Origin: Actinomycetota bacterium
GTDB lineage: Bacteria; Actinomycetota; Actinomycetes; Mycobacteriales; Mycobacteriaceae
DNA: 56,007 nucleotides
Direction of reading: 5' to 3'
NCBI GenBank assembly: GCA_018268465.1
Contig: JAFDWN010000017.1
Coordinates: 1 to 56,007 of the forward strand
In this document: positions 27,187 through 35,449 of the stretch, piece by piece
Position numbering within the stretch: the stretch's first letter is position 1
Layout of the letters: each line of letters begins with the position of its first letter
Made by a program: the position numbers and the translations under genes
The notes under the pieces: generated by a model
Told to the model about the DNA's origin: nothing
What the model saw: the letters and a program-made list of their open reading frames with translations, nothing else
Databases searched by the model: none

Positions 27187-28749
27187 TCAGAAGACCAGGA
27201 TCGCGAACACGGTGGACAGCACCAGGCCCGCCATGACCGGCAGGAAGCACTTACGGGCCAGCGTCAGCACCGGAACCCTGGCGAACCCGGCCACCGCGAT
27301 CAGCGAAGACCACGCGACCAGCGTCCCGCCGCCGGACCAGATATTGCCCATCTGACCGATCGCCGCCAGTGTCGCGGGATCCATGTTCACCGCCGGGCCC
27401 AGCGCCCCGGCCAGCGAGCCGGTGAGGGGCAGGCCACTGAATCCGGACCCTTCCAGCCCGGCGATCAGGCCGACCAGCAGGACCGCGAAGGCGGTGATGA
27501 ACGGGTTCGGCGACAGATGCGACTGCCCGGCGTTGATGAGATCGAAGAGGAACGCCGGTCCCTGCACGCCCTCGGGAAGGCCGAGTATCGCCGCCGAGAA
27601 GTCGCCGTTGCCGATGAAGAAGAAGCCGGCGATCGGCAGCACCACACCCATGGCCTTGAAGGCGAACACCAAACCGTCGACGACATGCTGCGAGGACGTC
27701 TCCAGAAAGTTGCGCTTGTCGTTGGCCGCGGACGCGACGAACAGAATCAGCGCCGCGATCCCCCCGACGATCGCCGCGGCGTCACCGCCTTTGAGCGGCG
27801 GCACCAGGCTGGTGAACTTGCCCAGCATCAGGTACACGATGAAGACGAGATAGATCAGCGGTACCAGCACAGCGAAAACCTTGGCGCACCGCATCTTCGG
27901 TGGCGCCGCCGGATCCTGTACGGGATCGGCCAGCACCACGGTCGCGGTCGGCGCGGCGACGGACTTGTCCGAATCGACCCCGCCCGGGCGCGGCGACGGT
28001 GCGGGCGCGGGGTCACCGGTGTTCAGCTCACCGCGCAGGCCGCTGTCACCGGGCGCCGGTGAGCGTCCGGCCTCGTCCTCCCATTCGGCCAACAGTTCCG
28101 GGGACGGCGCGCGCCAGGTGCGGCGCTGCATCACGTAGGTGATGAGCAGGGCCGTCAACCCGACGATGAGCGACAGCACCAGCGCCTTGTCGGCGACCGA
28201 ATCGGCGTCTACCCCGGCGGCCTTCGCCGAGATCCCGGGTGCGACCTTGATGATGTAGTCCGAGGACAGCGCCATCCCCTGACCCGCGATGGCGATAACC
28301 ATGCCCACCGACAGCGGCGAGAGACCCGCCCGGATGGCCACGGGGATGAGCACCGCTCCCACCAGGGGCACCGCGGGTGTGGGCCAGAAGAACAGCGAGA
28401 TCACGTACGTCACGATCGCGAGGATGATGAAGCTGCTGGTCCCCGCGCGCATCACCCGCCGGAACGGCGTCACCATCATCCGGTCGGCGCCCATCTCCCG
28501 CAGCGCCCCGAGCATCGCCGTGACGACGGCGATGATCAGGAAGATGTTGAACAACTCCTTGGCGGCGACCAGGCTGGCGTTGAAGATGGACGACAGCCCG
28601 GTGATCAGGCTGCCCGAGAACGCCCATGCGGTCAGCATGGTGGCGGTGACCGCAGGCACCACGATGTTCTTGCGCAGTGCCATGGTGATGAGAATGACGA
28701 CGATGCCGGCTAGGTAGATCCAATGAGCCGCGCCGAGATGTGTGTCCAT
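27187..28749 (-). CDS. Polytopic membrane permease, ion-transporter-like
   Basis: The 520-aa protein has about 12 membrane helices in two halves joined by a hydrophilic, Pro/Asp/Glu-rich linker (about residues 205-275). Conserved-looking segments are FFWPTPAVPLVGAVLIPVA, AGQGMALSSDYIIK in the first half and IGQMGNIWSGGGTLVAWSS in the second. This resembles ion-transporter-superfamily carboxylate carriers, but I do not recognise the family with confidence, and the substrate is unknown. AAGGG lies before the ATG at 28749; the frame stays open 136 codons upstream but that part is not protein-like. It converges with the FGE gene. Confidence 0.7.
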   Translation of the reverse strand: MDTHLGAAHWIYLAGIVVILITMALRKNIVVPAVTATMLTAWAFSGSLITGLSSIFNASLVAAKELFNIFLIIAVVTAMLGALREMGADRMMVTPFRRVMRAGTSSFIILAIVTYVISLFFWPTPAVPLVGAVLIPVAIRAGLSPLSVGMVIAIAGQGMALSSDYIIKVAPGISAKAAGVDADSVADKALVLSLIVGLTALLITYVMQRRTWRAPSPELLAEWEDEAGRSPAPGDSGLRGELNTGDPAPAPSPRPGGVDSDKSVAAPTATVVLADPVQDPAAPPKMRCAKVFAVLVPLIYLVFIVYLMLGKFTSLVPPLKGGDAAAIVGGIAALILFVASAANDKRNFLETSSQHVVDGLVFAFKAMGVVLPIAGFFFIGNGDFSAAILGLPEGVQGPAFLFDLINAGQSHLSPNPFITAFAVLLVGLIAGLEGSGFSGLPLTGSLAGALGPAVNMDPATLAAIGQMGNIWSGGGTLVAWSSLIAVAGFARVPVLTLARKCFLPVMAGLVLSTVFAILVF

Positions 28750-29129
28750 GGGGGACCCTTCGTTACCACTGCTCTGGGCTGCGCAGTGCGTTGCAGGAAT
28801 GTTCGGCGCGGTCGTGAGCTGGGTCAACGACAACAGTGCACAGCCGAGACAGCCTCTGTGTGTGCAGTATGCTCGCATCTTGTCGGTGGCATGTCCCGCT
28901 GTATCTTTCGCGTAACAATCGGCCGGGGATGACGCGCTTACCCCACGTTCACAACGGTTGCCGGCTGGGCATGTTGTCCACACCGCGCGCCGGCCGGTGT
29001 GCACGATCACGGGGCGTAGGCGCACGGACGGCCCCCCGGCGGTGACAGAGTGGAGCCCACGACCCTCGGCGGTCCGGTTGCCGTATCGCGGGGACCATTC
29101 GGGTAGACAGGCGGGACAGCAGCGCAGCG
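28750..29129. other. 380-nt divergent intergenic region
   Basis: No supportable gene is seen. The region must hold the promoters of the minus-strand permease and plus-strand MFS genes. An inverted repeat CACACCG...CGGTGTG (28979-29001, 9-nt spacer) is the only clear structure and could be an operator. The MFS ATG has no clear SD sequence. Confidence 0.5.
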
Positions 29130-30503
29130 ATGACCGAAAGACCTTCGACCACAACACGATCGCCCGCGCCCGGCGTCGACACCGGTACCCCGTTGGGGCT
29201 GGCGGCGCTGTTGGCGGGGACCCTGGTCGGCACCGTCAGCAACAACATCGTGAACGTGCCGCTGGGGGCCATCCTGGACGACTTCGACGCCCCGCTGGGC
29301 AGCGGCATCTTCGTGGTGGTCGGTTTCCTGGTGTGTTTCGCGGCGACCGTGCCGCTGGCCGGCTGGTTCGGCGACCGGTTCGGCCGCCGCCGGGTGTACT
29401 GCGCGGCGCTGATCGGGACCGCAATCTGTGCCGTGGGCGCCGCGACGGCGCCGACGCTGCCGCTGCTCGTCGCGTGGCGCTCACTGGGCGGACTGGCCGT
29501 GGCCGCCCTGGCCCCACCCGTGATGGGGCTGCTCACCTGGATGTTCTCGGGTGACCGGCGCGGCAGGGCGGTCGGCGCGTGGGCATCGGTCAACGGGCTC
29601 GGTCAGGCGATCGGACCGACGCTGGGCGGCGTGGTCGCCGATGCCTGGGGGTGGCGCTGGGTGTTCGTCCCGCTGGTGCCGGTGGCGCTGATCGGCCTCG
29701 CCGGCACGCTGCGCTACGTGCCCCGCTATCCCGGCACGCGGATCTCCTTCGACCTCGCCGGCGCCGCCGCGCTGACGCTCGGTTCGGCGCTGCTGATGCT
29801 GGGGGTCGCGCTGCTGCCGCAGCCGGGTGGCGTGGTGTGGCTGGCCGTGGGGTGCGTCGGCGCGGCGGCGGTGACGTTGGCGTGGTTCGTGTGGCACTGC
29901 ATGCGGGTCGCCGAACCGTTCGTCGACGTCCGCCTCGTCGCCGAGTCGCGCTTCGCCCGCAGCGCACTGGCCGCCTTCGCGCAGATGTTCTGCCTGGGCG
30001 CGACCCTGTTGGCCGTACCGCTCTACCTGGTCGGGCAGTCGGTGTCGATCTCGGCCGCCGGGCTGATCCTGTTCGCGGTACCCGCCACGATGGCGGTGCT
30101 CGCGCCGCTGGTCGGGCGGTGGCTGGATCCGGTCGGACCGCGGCTGGTGATGCGCACGGGTCTTACGGTGCTGATGGTCGCGCAGGCCGCGCTCACCGCT
30201 GCCGTCGCGCTGGCGGCGCCGCTGGGTGTGCTGATCCCCGTGCTCGTCGGCACCGGCGTCGGTGTGGCCCTGGTGCAGACGCCCGCGGCCACCGGCGCGA
30301 CGCGCTCACCCGCGGGGGAGGCAGGCACCGGACTGGGTCTGTTCAACCTGATCAGGTTCGGCGGTTCGGCGATCGGTGCGGCCTGGGTCGGTGTCGCGCT
30401 GGAGTTCGCCACCTATCCGACGGTGTTCGTCGTGTCGGCCGTGATCGTGGCGTTCGGCCTGGCCGGGTCCTTCGTCGGACCCGACCCGCAGCCGGTGCGC
30501 TGA
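29130..30503 (+). CDS. MFS transporter, DHA-type
   Basis: The 457-aa protein has about 12-14 membrane helices. Motif A appears as GWFGDRFGRRRVY after TM2, and AVGAWASVNGLGQAIGPTLGG carries the antiporter motif C in TM5. A second half with ATLLAVPLYLVGQSVSIS is typical of EmrB/QacA relatives. It lies 3' to 3' with the PucR-type gene (2 nt apart) and upstream of the HDO operon region, so it may move the substrate or a toxic product of that pathway. This link is by proximity only. Confidence 0.85.
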   Translation: MTERPSTTTRSPAPGVDTGTPLGLAALLAGTLVGTVSNNIVNVPLGAILDDFDAPLGSGIFVVVGFLVCFAATVPLAGWFGDRFGRRRVYCAALIGTAICAVGAATAPTLPLLVAWRSLGGLAVAALAPPVMGLLTWMFSGDRRGRAVGAWASVNGLGQAIGPTLGGVVADAWGWRWVFVPLVPVALIGLAGTLRYVPRYPGTRISFDLAGAAALTLGSALLMLGVALLPQPGGVVWLAVGCVGAAAVTLAWFVWHCMRVAEPFVDVRLVAESRFARSALAAFAQMFCLGATLLAVPLYLVGQSVSISAAGLILFAVPATMAVLAPLVGRWLDPVGPRLVMRTGLTVLMVAQAALTAAVALAAPLGVLIPVLVGTGVGVALVQTPAATGATRSPAGEAGTGLGLFNLIRFGGSAIGAAWVGVALEFATYPTVFVVSAVIVAFGLAGSFVGPDPQPVR

Positions 30504-30505
30504 CC

Positions 30506-32179
30506 TCAGCGGAAACTGGCTTCGCGATCCACCGCGGAGTGCACGTCGCCGAGCAGGTCGAGCCGGATCGCCAGCCACGCGGTGAACTGGTTGTCGGCGA
30601 CCTTGATGTCCATGCCGAGGGTGCGTGAGATCCGGTCCAGCTTCGCCAGCATCGTGTTGCGGTGGACGTTGAGCACTCGCGCGGTGGCGTTGACGTTTCC
30701 CCCCTCGCCGAGGTAGGCGGCCAGTGTCTCCAGCAGATCCGGAGCCGACCGCAACGGCCCAAGGACCTCGCGCACCAGCTGGCGGCCGGAATCGGCGTCG
30801 GCCACGGCGTTGAGCACGGTGAAGCTGCGCAGTTCCTGATACGAGGTGGCACCCACCCGGCGGAGCCGGCGGGCGATGCCGAGTGCGACGCGGGCCTCGC
30901 GGTAGCTCTCCCGCACCTGCCCGGCCCCGTGGGCCGCGCGTCCGTAGGCGACCGGGGCCAGCCCGCCGCGCCGCCGGGCGATCTCGACCGACATCGCGTC
31001 GGCGTACTCGGCCATCTCCTCGGCCATCGCGCTCTCCTGCTCCGAACGCAGCGTGCGGACCACCACCAGCACGTCCCCGATGACGGTGACGTAGGCGTGA
31101 ACGGACGGATGGGGAGCCACCCCCGCGGCGTAGCGGGCGAGGCGGACCATACTCGCGGCGGGGTTGTCGACGCCGCGGGGCAGCAGTCCCGGCGCCACGA
31201 ACACCCCGAACCGGGCGTCCAGCTCGATGTCGTGGTGTTCGGCACGGGCCCGCATATCGTGTTCGCTGGCGAAACTGCCGTGCACGAGAGCCTGGACGAA
31301 GTCGCCGCGAGCGCGCTCCTCGGCCTCGTCGACGCTGCGCTGCCGCAACATCTCCGAACCGACGATCGCGGTCGCCTGCTCGGTGAGCACCGAATGCCTG
31401 GCCAGGTCGTGGTCGCCGGGCTCGGCGCCGGGCACCAGTATCACCACCCAGCCCTCGAAGGTCTTGCCCAACCGGATGGCGCTGGCCACACACGTCCATG
31501 GGCTGCCGTGCGGACCGGTGACCTGCGCCACCCTGGTGTCGTGCGCGCCCGGGCGTCGGGCCGCGGCCGGCAGATCGGTGGCCAGCAGCTGGCACACCGG
31601 GTCGGCCAGCGGCGGCATCGACTCGGCCGTCAGTCCGTGGAAGGCCACCACGGCCCCGCGCGCATCCAGGGCCAGTGCGGGATTGCGCGCCAGATTGGAC
31701 ACCTCGCGGATGAGCGTCTGCAGGCCCGCGCCCCGGTGGAACAGCCCCGCCAGCGAGCTGTGTACGTGCGTGGAGTAGCGCATGACGTGCACTTCCTGGC
31801 TGAGCGCCCGCTCGGCCAGCAGGCGGTTGAGGGCGGCGAAACCCACGGGGACGGCCAGTTCGATGACGACCAGCCGCGGGGGCAGCCCCGTGCGGACGAG
31901 GTCGGCGGGCACGGCCCCGTCGACCAGCAGTGTGGTGGCGCCGCGCGCGATCAGCGCCGACAACGTCCCGCCGCTGCCCACCAGGGCTTCAGGGCGTGTG
32001 TAGACGGCGACGGCGTCGAGTGAATCAGGTTGGGAGAGAACCTCGTTGAGTGGAAGAACCCAGTTGAGCTCGACGTCGAGAAGGTCCTCGCCGGATACCA
32101 CCCTGGCGCCGAACATCAGTGACTCGTCCAGGAGTCCGCGTGCCGTCATGCGGCCGCCGTCGGTATGTGTTCGCGTCAT
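30506..32179 (-). CDS. PucR-family transcriptional regulator
   Basis: The 557-aa protein has an N-terminal PucR ligand domain (MFGARVVSGEDLLDVELNWV..., 10-140), a middle GAF/GGDEF-like region and a C-terminal HTH_30 helix-turn-helix (NVNATARVLNVHRNTMLAKLDRI) near residue 505. PucR proteins activate purine, amine or aromatic catabolism genes in response to substrate. It is divergent from the glcG-HDO operon with a 205-nt shared promoter region holding an inverted repeat, so it most likely controls that operon. The start is taken at MTRTHTDGG; MTARGLLDES, 10 codons on, is also possible. Confidence 0.88.
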   Translation of the reverse strand: MTRTHTDGGRMTARGLLDESLMFGARVVSGEDLLDVELNWVLPLNEVLSQPDSLDAVAVYTRPEALVGSGGTLSALIARGATTLLVDGAVPADLVRTGLPPRLVVIELAVPVGFAALNRLLAERALSQEVHVMRYSTHVHSSLAGLFHRGAGLQTLIREVSNLARNPALALDARGAVVAFHGLTAESMPPLADPVCQLLATDLPAAARRPGAHDTRVAQVTGPHGSPWTCVASAIRLGKTFEGWVVILVPGAEPGDHDLARHSVLTEQATAIVGSEMLRQRSVDEAEERARGDFVQALVHGSFASEHDMRARAEHHDIELDARFGVFVAPGLLPRGVDNPAASMVRLARYAAGVAPHPSVHAYVTVIGDVLVVVRTLRSEQESAMAEEMAEYADAMSVEIARRRGGLAPVAYGRAAHGAGQVRESYREARVALGIARRLRRVGATSYQELRSFTVLNAVADADSGRQLVREVLGPLRSAPDLLETLAAYLGEGGNVNATARVLNVHRNTMLAKLDRISRTLGMDIKVADNQFTAWLAIRLDLLGDVHSAVDREASFR

Positions 32180-32212
32180 CGGGTCGTCCCGCCCTCGAAG
32201 TGTGCGTTCTCT

Positions 32213-32252
32213 ACGGAGTACAGGAACTCCGTGCACTCAAACCATGTGCACT
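32213..32252. promoter_or_regulatory. Candidate PucR operator region
   Basis: ACGGAGT (32213-32219) and ACTCCGT (32226-32232) form an inverted repeat with a 6-nt spacer. GTGCACT occurs at 32231-32237 and again at 32246-32252. The elements sit between the divergent pucR and glcG genes, 34 nt from the regulator start. Binding is inferred. Confidence 0.45.
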
Positions 32253-32384
32253 TTAACCGTACGCGACAGGCGCCGCAGGTCATCTTGACCATGTCGCCGC
32301 GAACGGCGGAGCGGTAGACATGGCACACGGTCGGCCCAACCGGCGATCGGCAGGGGTCGCGGGGCCCCAGAAAGTGAGACGACT

Positions 32385-32837
32385 ATGCACCAGATCCACC
32401 GGATCACACTCGACGACGCACTGCCCTTGCTGGCGGCCGGACGTGCCAAGGCCGAGGAGATCGGCGTCAAGCAGACGCTGTGTGTCTGCGACGACGGCGG
32501 CAATGTCCTTGCGCTGCACCGGCTTCCGGGTGCGCGGTTGACGGGGGTCGACATCGCCATCGCGAAGGCGTTCACCGCCGCCGGGCACGAACGTGCGACC
32601 CATCTGTTCAACGAGCCGCCCAACGGACCCGCGCTGCCCGGCAACGAGGCGTTCGGGATCAGCCATATGCTGCCGGGCAAATTCGCCATCTTCGTCGGAG
32701 GGTTCCCGCTGGTCTTCGACGGTCAGATCGTCGGCGGTGTGGGCATCAGTGGCGGCAACGGCGAACAGGACAAGGCCGTCGGCGCGGCGATCCTGGCCGA
32801 GTTCGACGCCCTCACCGCCGCCGTCGCACGGCGGTGA
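32385..32837 (+). CDS. GlcG/HbpS family heme-binding protein
   Basis: The 150-aa protein is a single GlcG/HbpS (PduO C-terminal-like) domain: ITLDDALPLLAAGRAKAEEIG at the start, VCDDGGNVLALHRLPGARL, and FVGGFPLVFDGQIVGGVGISGG near the end. Members bind heme or corrinoids and are often encoded beside oxygenases or dehydrogenases; the exact role is seldom known. No signal peptide is seen, so it is cytoplasmic. It is the first gene downstream of the divergent promoter region with pucR, 189 nt before the HDO gene. Confidence 0.85.
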   Translation: MHQIHRITLDDALPLLAAGRAKAEEIGVKQTLCVCDDGGNVLALHRLPGARLTGVDIAIAKAFTAAGHERATHLFNEPPNGPALPGNEAFGISHMLPGKFAIFVGGFPLVFDGQIVGGVGISGGNGEQDKAVGAAILAEFDALTAAVARR

Positions 32838-33026
32838 CCGGCTGTGCACCTTGACCCCGACGCGGGCGGATCGGCAGTGGTTTTGTCCATCGCCCGCAGC
32901 CAGGGTCGACATTAATCTGGTTGCCGCAGAGTCAGTTTCGTACTTATTCCGTTCTATCTCCGCCGTCAGATCCGATCACTCTCCGCGGTGTGGCGGAGGC
33001 CTCTCTCACCCAGAAGGGACAATCCG

Positions 33027-33746
33027 ATGACCGAACTCCTCGGGCGCGACGAGTTTCGCGCCGAACTCGAGAATGCGATCAAGGGCCGCGAGGCCAAGAA
33101 TGCCTCATTCTCCAAGGCGTGGGCCGACGGCCGGCTGCAGCGCCACCACTTCGCCCGGTGGGCCGAGAACCATTACCACTACGTCGGACCGTTCGCCGAC
33201 TACTTGGCCAACATCTACGCCAACACCCCCGACCAGTTCACCGGGGCCAAGGACTTCACCCTGCAGAACATGTACGAGGAGGAGTTGGCCGACATCCGGC
33301 ACACCGACTTGCTCATCAAGTTCGGCGAGGCGTGCGGCACCACCCGCGAGCGCATCGAGGATCCCGACAACATGAATGCGATCACCCGGGGCCTGCAGTC
33401 CTGGTGCTACGCGGTATCGCAGCGCGAGCATTTCGTCGTGGCCACCGCCGCGCTGGTGGTGGGCCTGGAATCGCAGGTGCCCAGCATCTACACCAAGCAG
33501 ATCGTGCCGCTGCGCGAGGTGTACAAGTTCACCGAGGACGAGATCGAGTTCTTCGACCTGCACATCACCTCCGATGTGGTGCACGGTGAACGCGGCTACC
33601 AGATCGTGCTCGACCACGCCGACACCCCGCAGCTGCAGCAGCGCTGCCTGCAGATGGTGCGCTGGGGCGCGGAGATGCGCTTCTCGTACACCAAGGGTCT
33701 CTACGACACCTACGTCGCGCCCGAACTCGAGGCCGCAACCGTCTGA
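33027..33746 (+). CDS. Heme-oxygenase-like diiron oxidase (HDO), TenA/PqqC-like
   Basis: The 239-aa all-helical protein has the metal-ligand pattern of heme-oxygenase-like iron oxidases: EEELADIRH (Glu85, His92), GLESQ (Glu148) and LHITSDVVHGE (His179, Asp183, His187). Such proteins (PqqC-like/CADD-like) bind one or two irons and use O2 to oxidise, cleave or hydroxylate amines and acids. The ATG follows AGAAGGGA. A TAATCT at 32913-32918 could be a -10 box, giving a leader of about 100 nt. The two Rieske ferredoxins and reductase downstream would supply electrons, which makes this the likely terminal oxygenase of the cluster. A plain TenA thiaminase is less likely. Confidence 0.75.
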   Translation: MTELLGRDEFRAELENAIKGREAKNASFSKAWADGRLQRHHFARWAENHYHYVGPFADYLANIYANTPDQFTGAKDFTLQNMYEEELADIRHTDLLIKFGEACGTTRERIEDPDNMNAITRGLQSWCYAVSQREHFVVATAALVVGLESQVPSIYTKQIVPLREVYKFTEDEIEFFDLHITSDVVHGERGYQIVLDHADTPQLQQRCLQMVRWGAEMRFSYTKGLYDTYVAPELEAATV

Positions 33747-33763
33747 ACCCCGCCCCTCCCTGC

Positions 33764-33812
33764 GATTTCGGTGCGCTTACGTGCCCCGAGCGCACGTAAG
33801 CGCACCGGAATC
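33764..33812 (+). other. 21-bp near-perfect hairpin between HDO and Rieske genes
   Basis: The arms 33764-33784 and 33792-33812 pair over 21 positions with a single G-U in RNA, around a 7-nt loop CCCGAGC. The core is GGTGCGCTTACGTGC and its complement. It begins 17 nt after the HDO stop and ends 18 nt before the next ATG. No T-run follows, so it is not a classic terminator; partial termination, RNA processing or a miniature palindromic repeat are options. Confidence 0.75.
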
Positions 33813-33830
33813 GCTTCGAAAGGACACCCC

Positions 33831-34193
33831 ATGACCGCTGACTGGATCGCGGTGGCGACGACCGCCGACCTCGCCCGTCGACGCAAACTCCGCGTCGAAC
33901 TCGACGGCGTGCCCGTCGCGCTGTTCCAGGCGGCGGACCGGGTGTACGCCTTCCACGACGTCTGCGTGCACCAGGACCGGTCCCTGTTCAAGGGCACGCT
34001 GCTGCACGGCAAGGTCATCTGCCCGGGCCACCAGTGGCAGTTCGACCTCGAGACGGGATACGAAGAGAGCCAGGACCGTTGCCAACCCACCTACCCCGTG
34101 CGGGTCGAGGCGGACACCATCTACGTGCGCCCCGAACCGCGGGTCGGTACGGCCGTGCCGGCCGGACACGACGCAGAGGAGACTTCGCGATGA
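33831..34193 (+). CDS. Rieske [2Fe-2S] ferredoxin (first copy)
   Basis: The 120-aa protein has one Rieske domain with CVHQD and CPGHQ, the Cys-x-His and Cys-x2-His ligands, spaced as in ferredoxins of ring-hydroxylating systems. No catalytic (alpha subunit) domain is attached. It would carry electrons from the reductase encoded next, whose ATG overlaps its stop by 4 nt, to an oxygenase, here most likely the HDO. AGGA lies before the ATG, after the hairpin. Confidence 0.92.
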   Translation: MTADWIAVATTADLARRRKLRVELDGVPVALFQAADRVYAFHDVCVHQDRSLFKGTLLHGKVICPGHQWQFDLETGYEESQDRCQPTYPVRVEADTIYVRPEPRVGTAVPAGHDAEETSR

Positions 34194-35449
34194 GTGAGCG
34201 CACATTCGTCACCATCGGTGCCGGACAGACCGCCGCCGTCGCGGCCCGCACCTTGCGGCGGCGCGGATTCGACGGACGCATCGTGCTGATCGGCGACGAG
34301 CCGTACGCCCCCTACCAACGGCCGCCGCTGTCCAAGGAGTTCCTGGCCGGCGACGACGGCCTTGACACGCTGAGCATCCTGCCCGCCAGCTGGGTGGCCG
34401 ACAACGACGTCGAGATCCTCACCGCGACCACGGTAACCCGAGTCGACCCGGGCACGCGGCAGGTCGAAAACGACGGTGGCAAAACCATTCTCGCTGACGC
34501 CGTACTGTTCGCCACCGGCGGAACACCGCGGACGCTGACGGTGCCCGGCCCGCGCCCGGACCTCGTGCACCACCTGCGCACCGCCGACGACGCGCTGCGG
34601 CTGCGGCCGCTGATGGCGCCGGGACGGCGGCTGGCGCTGATCGGCGCGGGCTTCATCGGACTCGAGATCGCCGCGACCGCATCGGCCGCCGGCGCCGAGG
34701 TGACGCTGCTGGAAGCCGCCCCGGTGCCGCTCGGCCGGATCGTGGGTGCCCGGATGGGTGCCGAATGCGTACGCCTGCATCGCGACAACGGCGTGGACGT
34801 GCGCGCCGGGACGGCGGTCGCCGCGGTGCGGACGACCGCCGACGGTGTCCTCATCGAGTGCGACGGCGTCCCACCGCTGGAAGTCGACGCCGTGGTGGTG
34901 GGAATCGGCATCACCCCGAACGTCTCCACCGCCGTTGCGTCGGGTCTGGCCGTCGACGACGGCATCGTGGTCGACGCGCAGGGCCGCACCGCCGTACCCC
35001 AGGTATTCGCCGCAGGTGACGTCGCCCGCCGCTTCTCTCCGCGGGCCGGCACCCACGTGCGCCTGGAACACTTCGACAACGCCAACAAGCAGGGCGCGGC
35101 CGCGGCCAACGCGATGCTCGGGCGCGACGCGGTGTCCGACGAGGCCAACTGGTTCTGGTCGGACCAATTCGGCCACAACATCCAATTCATCGGTGCCGCA
35201 CCGCAGCACAGCGAAATCGTGGTGCGCGGCAATGTCGACGAGCGCGACTTCGCGGCGTTCTACCTCGAACACGGGGTGCTGCGTGGCGCATTCGCCATCG
35301 ACCGTGGCGAGGATGTCATGGTCGCGCGCGAACTGCTGGGCCGCAGCGCCGATGCCGCGGTGCTCGCCGACGAGGACGCCGATCTGTGGGAGCTCACCAC
35401 CACCGAATTCGACGACGACGCCCAGACCGCCGAGGTGACACACCGATGA
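34190..35449 (+). CDS. NAD(P)H-dependent ferredoxin reductase
   Basis: The 419-aa flavoprotein has an FAD motif TIGAGQTAAVAARTL, PYQRPPLSKEFL (the BphA4/putidaredoxin reductase signature), a NAD-binding motif ALIGAGFIGLEIAATA and VFAAGDVAR near residue 280. The C-terminal domain resembles that of BphA4-type reductases. It passes electrons from NADH to Rieske ferredoxins. ATGA overlaps at both ends couple it to the Rieske and ALDH genes. Confidence 0.93.
   Translation: MSERTFVTIGAGQTAAVAARTLRRRGFDGRIVLIGDEPYAPYQRPPLSKEFLAGDDGLDTLSILPASWVADNDVEILTATTVTRVDPGTRQVENDGGKTILADAVLFATGGTPRTLTVPGPRPDLVHHLRTADDALRLRPLMAPGRRLALIGAGFIGLEIAATASAAGAEVTLLEAAPVPLGRIVGARMGAECVRLHRDNGVDVRAGTAVAAVRTTADGVLIECDGVPPLEVDAVVVGIGITPNVSTAVASGLAVDDGIVVDAQGRTAVPQVFAAGDVARRFSPRAGTHVRLEHFDNANKQGAAAANAMLGRDAVSDEANWFWSDQFGHNIQFIGAAPQHSEIVVRGNVDERDFAAFYLEHGVLRGAFAIDRGEDVMVARELLGRSADAAVLADEDADLWELTTTEFDDDAQTAEVTHR

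Noticed and set aside
32913-32926. TAATCT followed by GGTTGCC before the HDO gene, similar to the ribosomal promoters
   Set aside because: The 5-nt spacing and the last three bases of GGTTGCCTTG are missing and no -35 fits; likely chance. Kept only as a possible -10 box.
33027-33746. PqqC/TenA-like protein as evidence for PQQ or thiamine metabolism
   Set aside because: No other pqq or thi genes are nearby, and the retained Glu/His/Asp ligands plus Rieske electron carriers fit an iron oxidase better.
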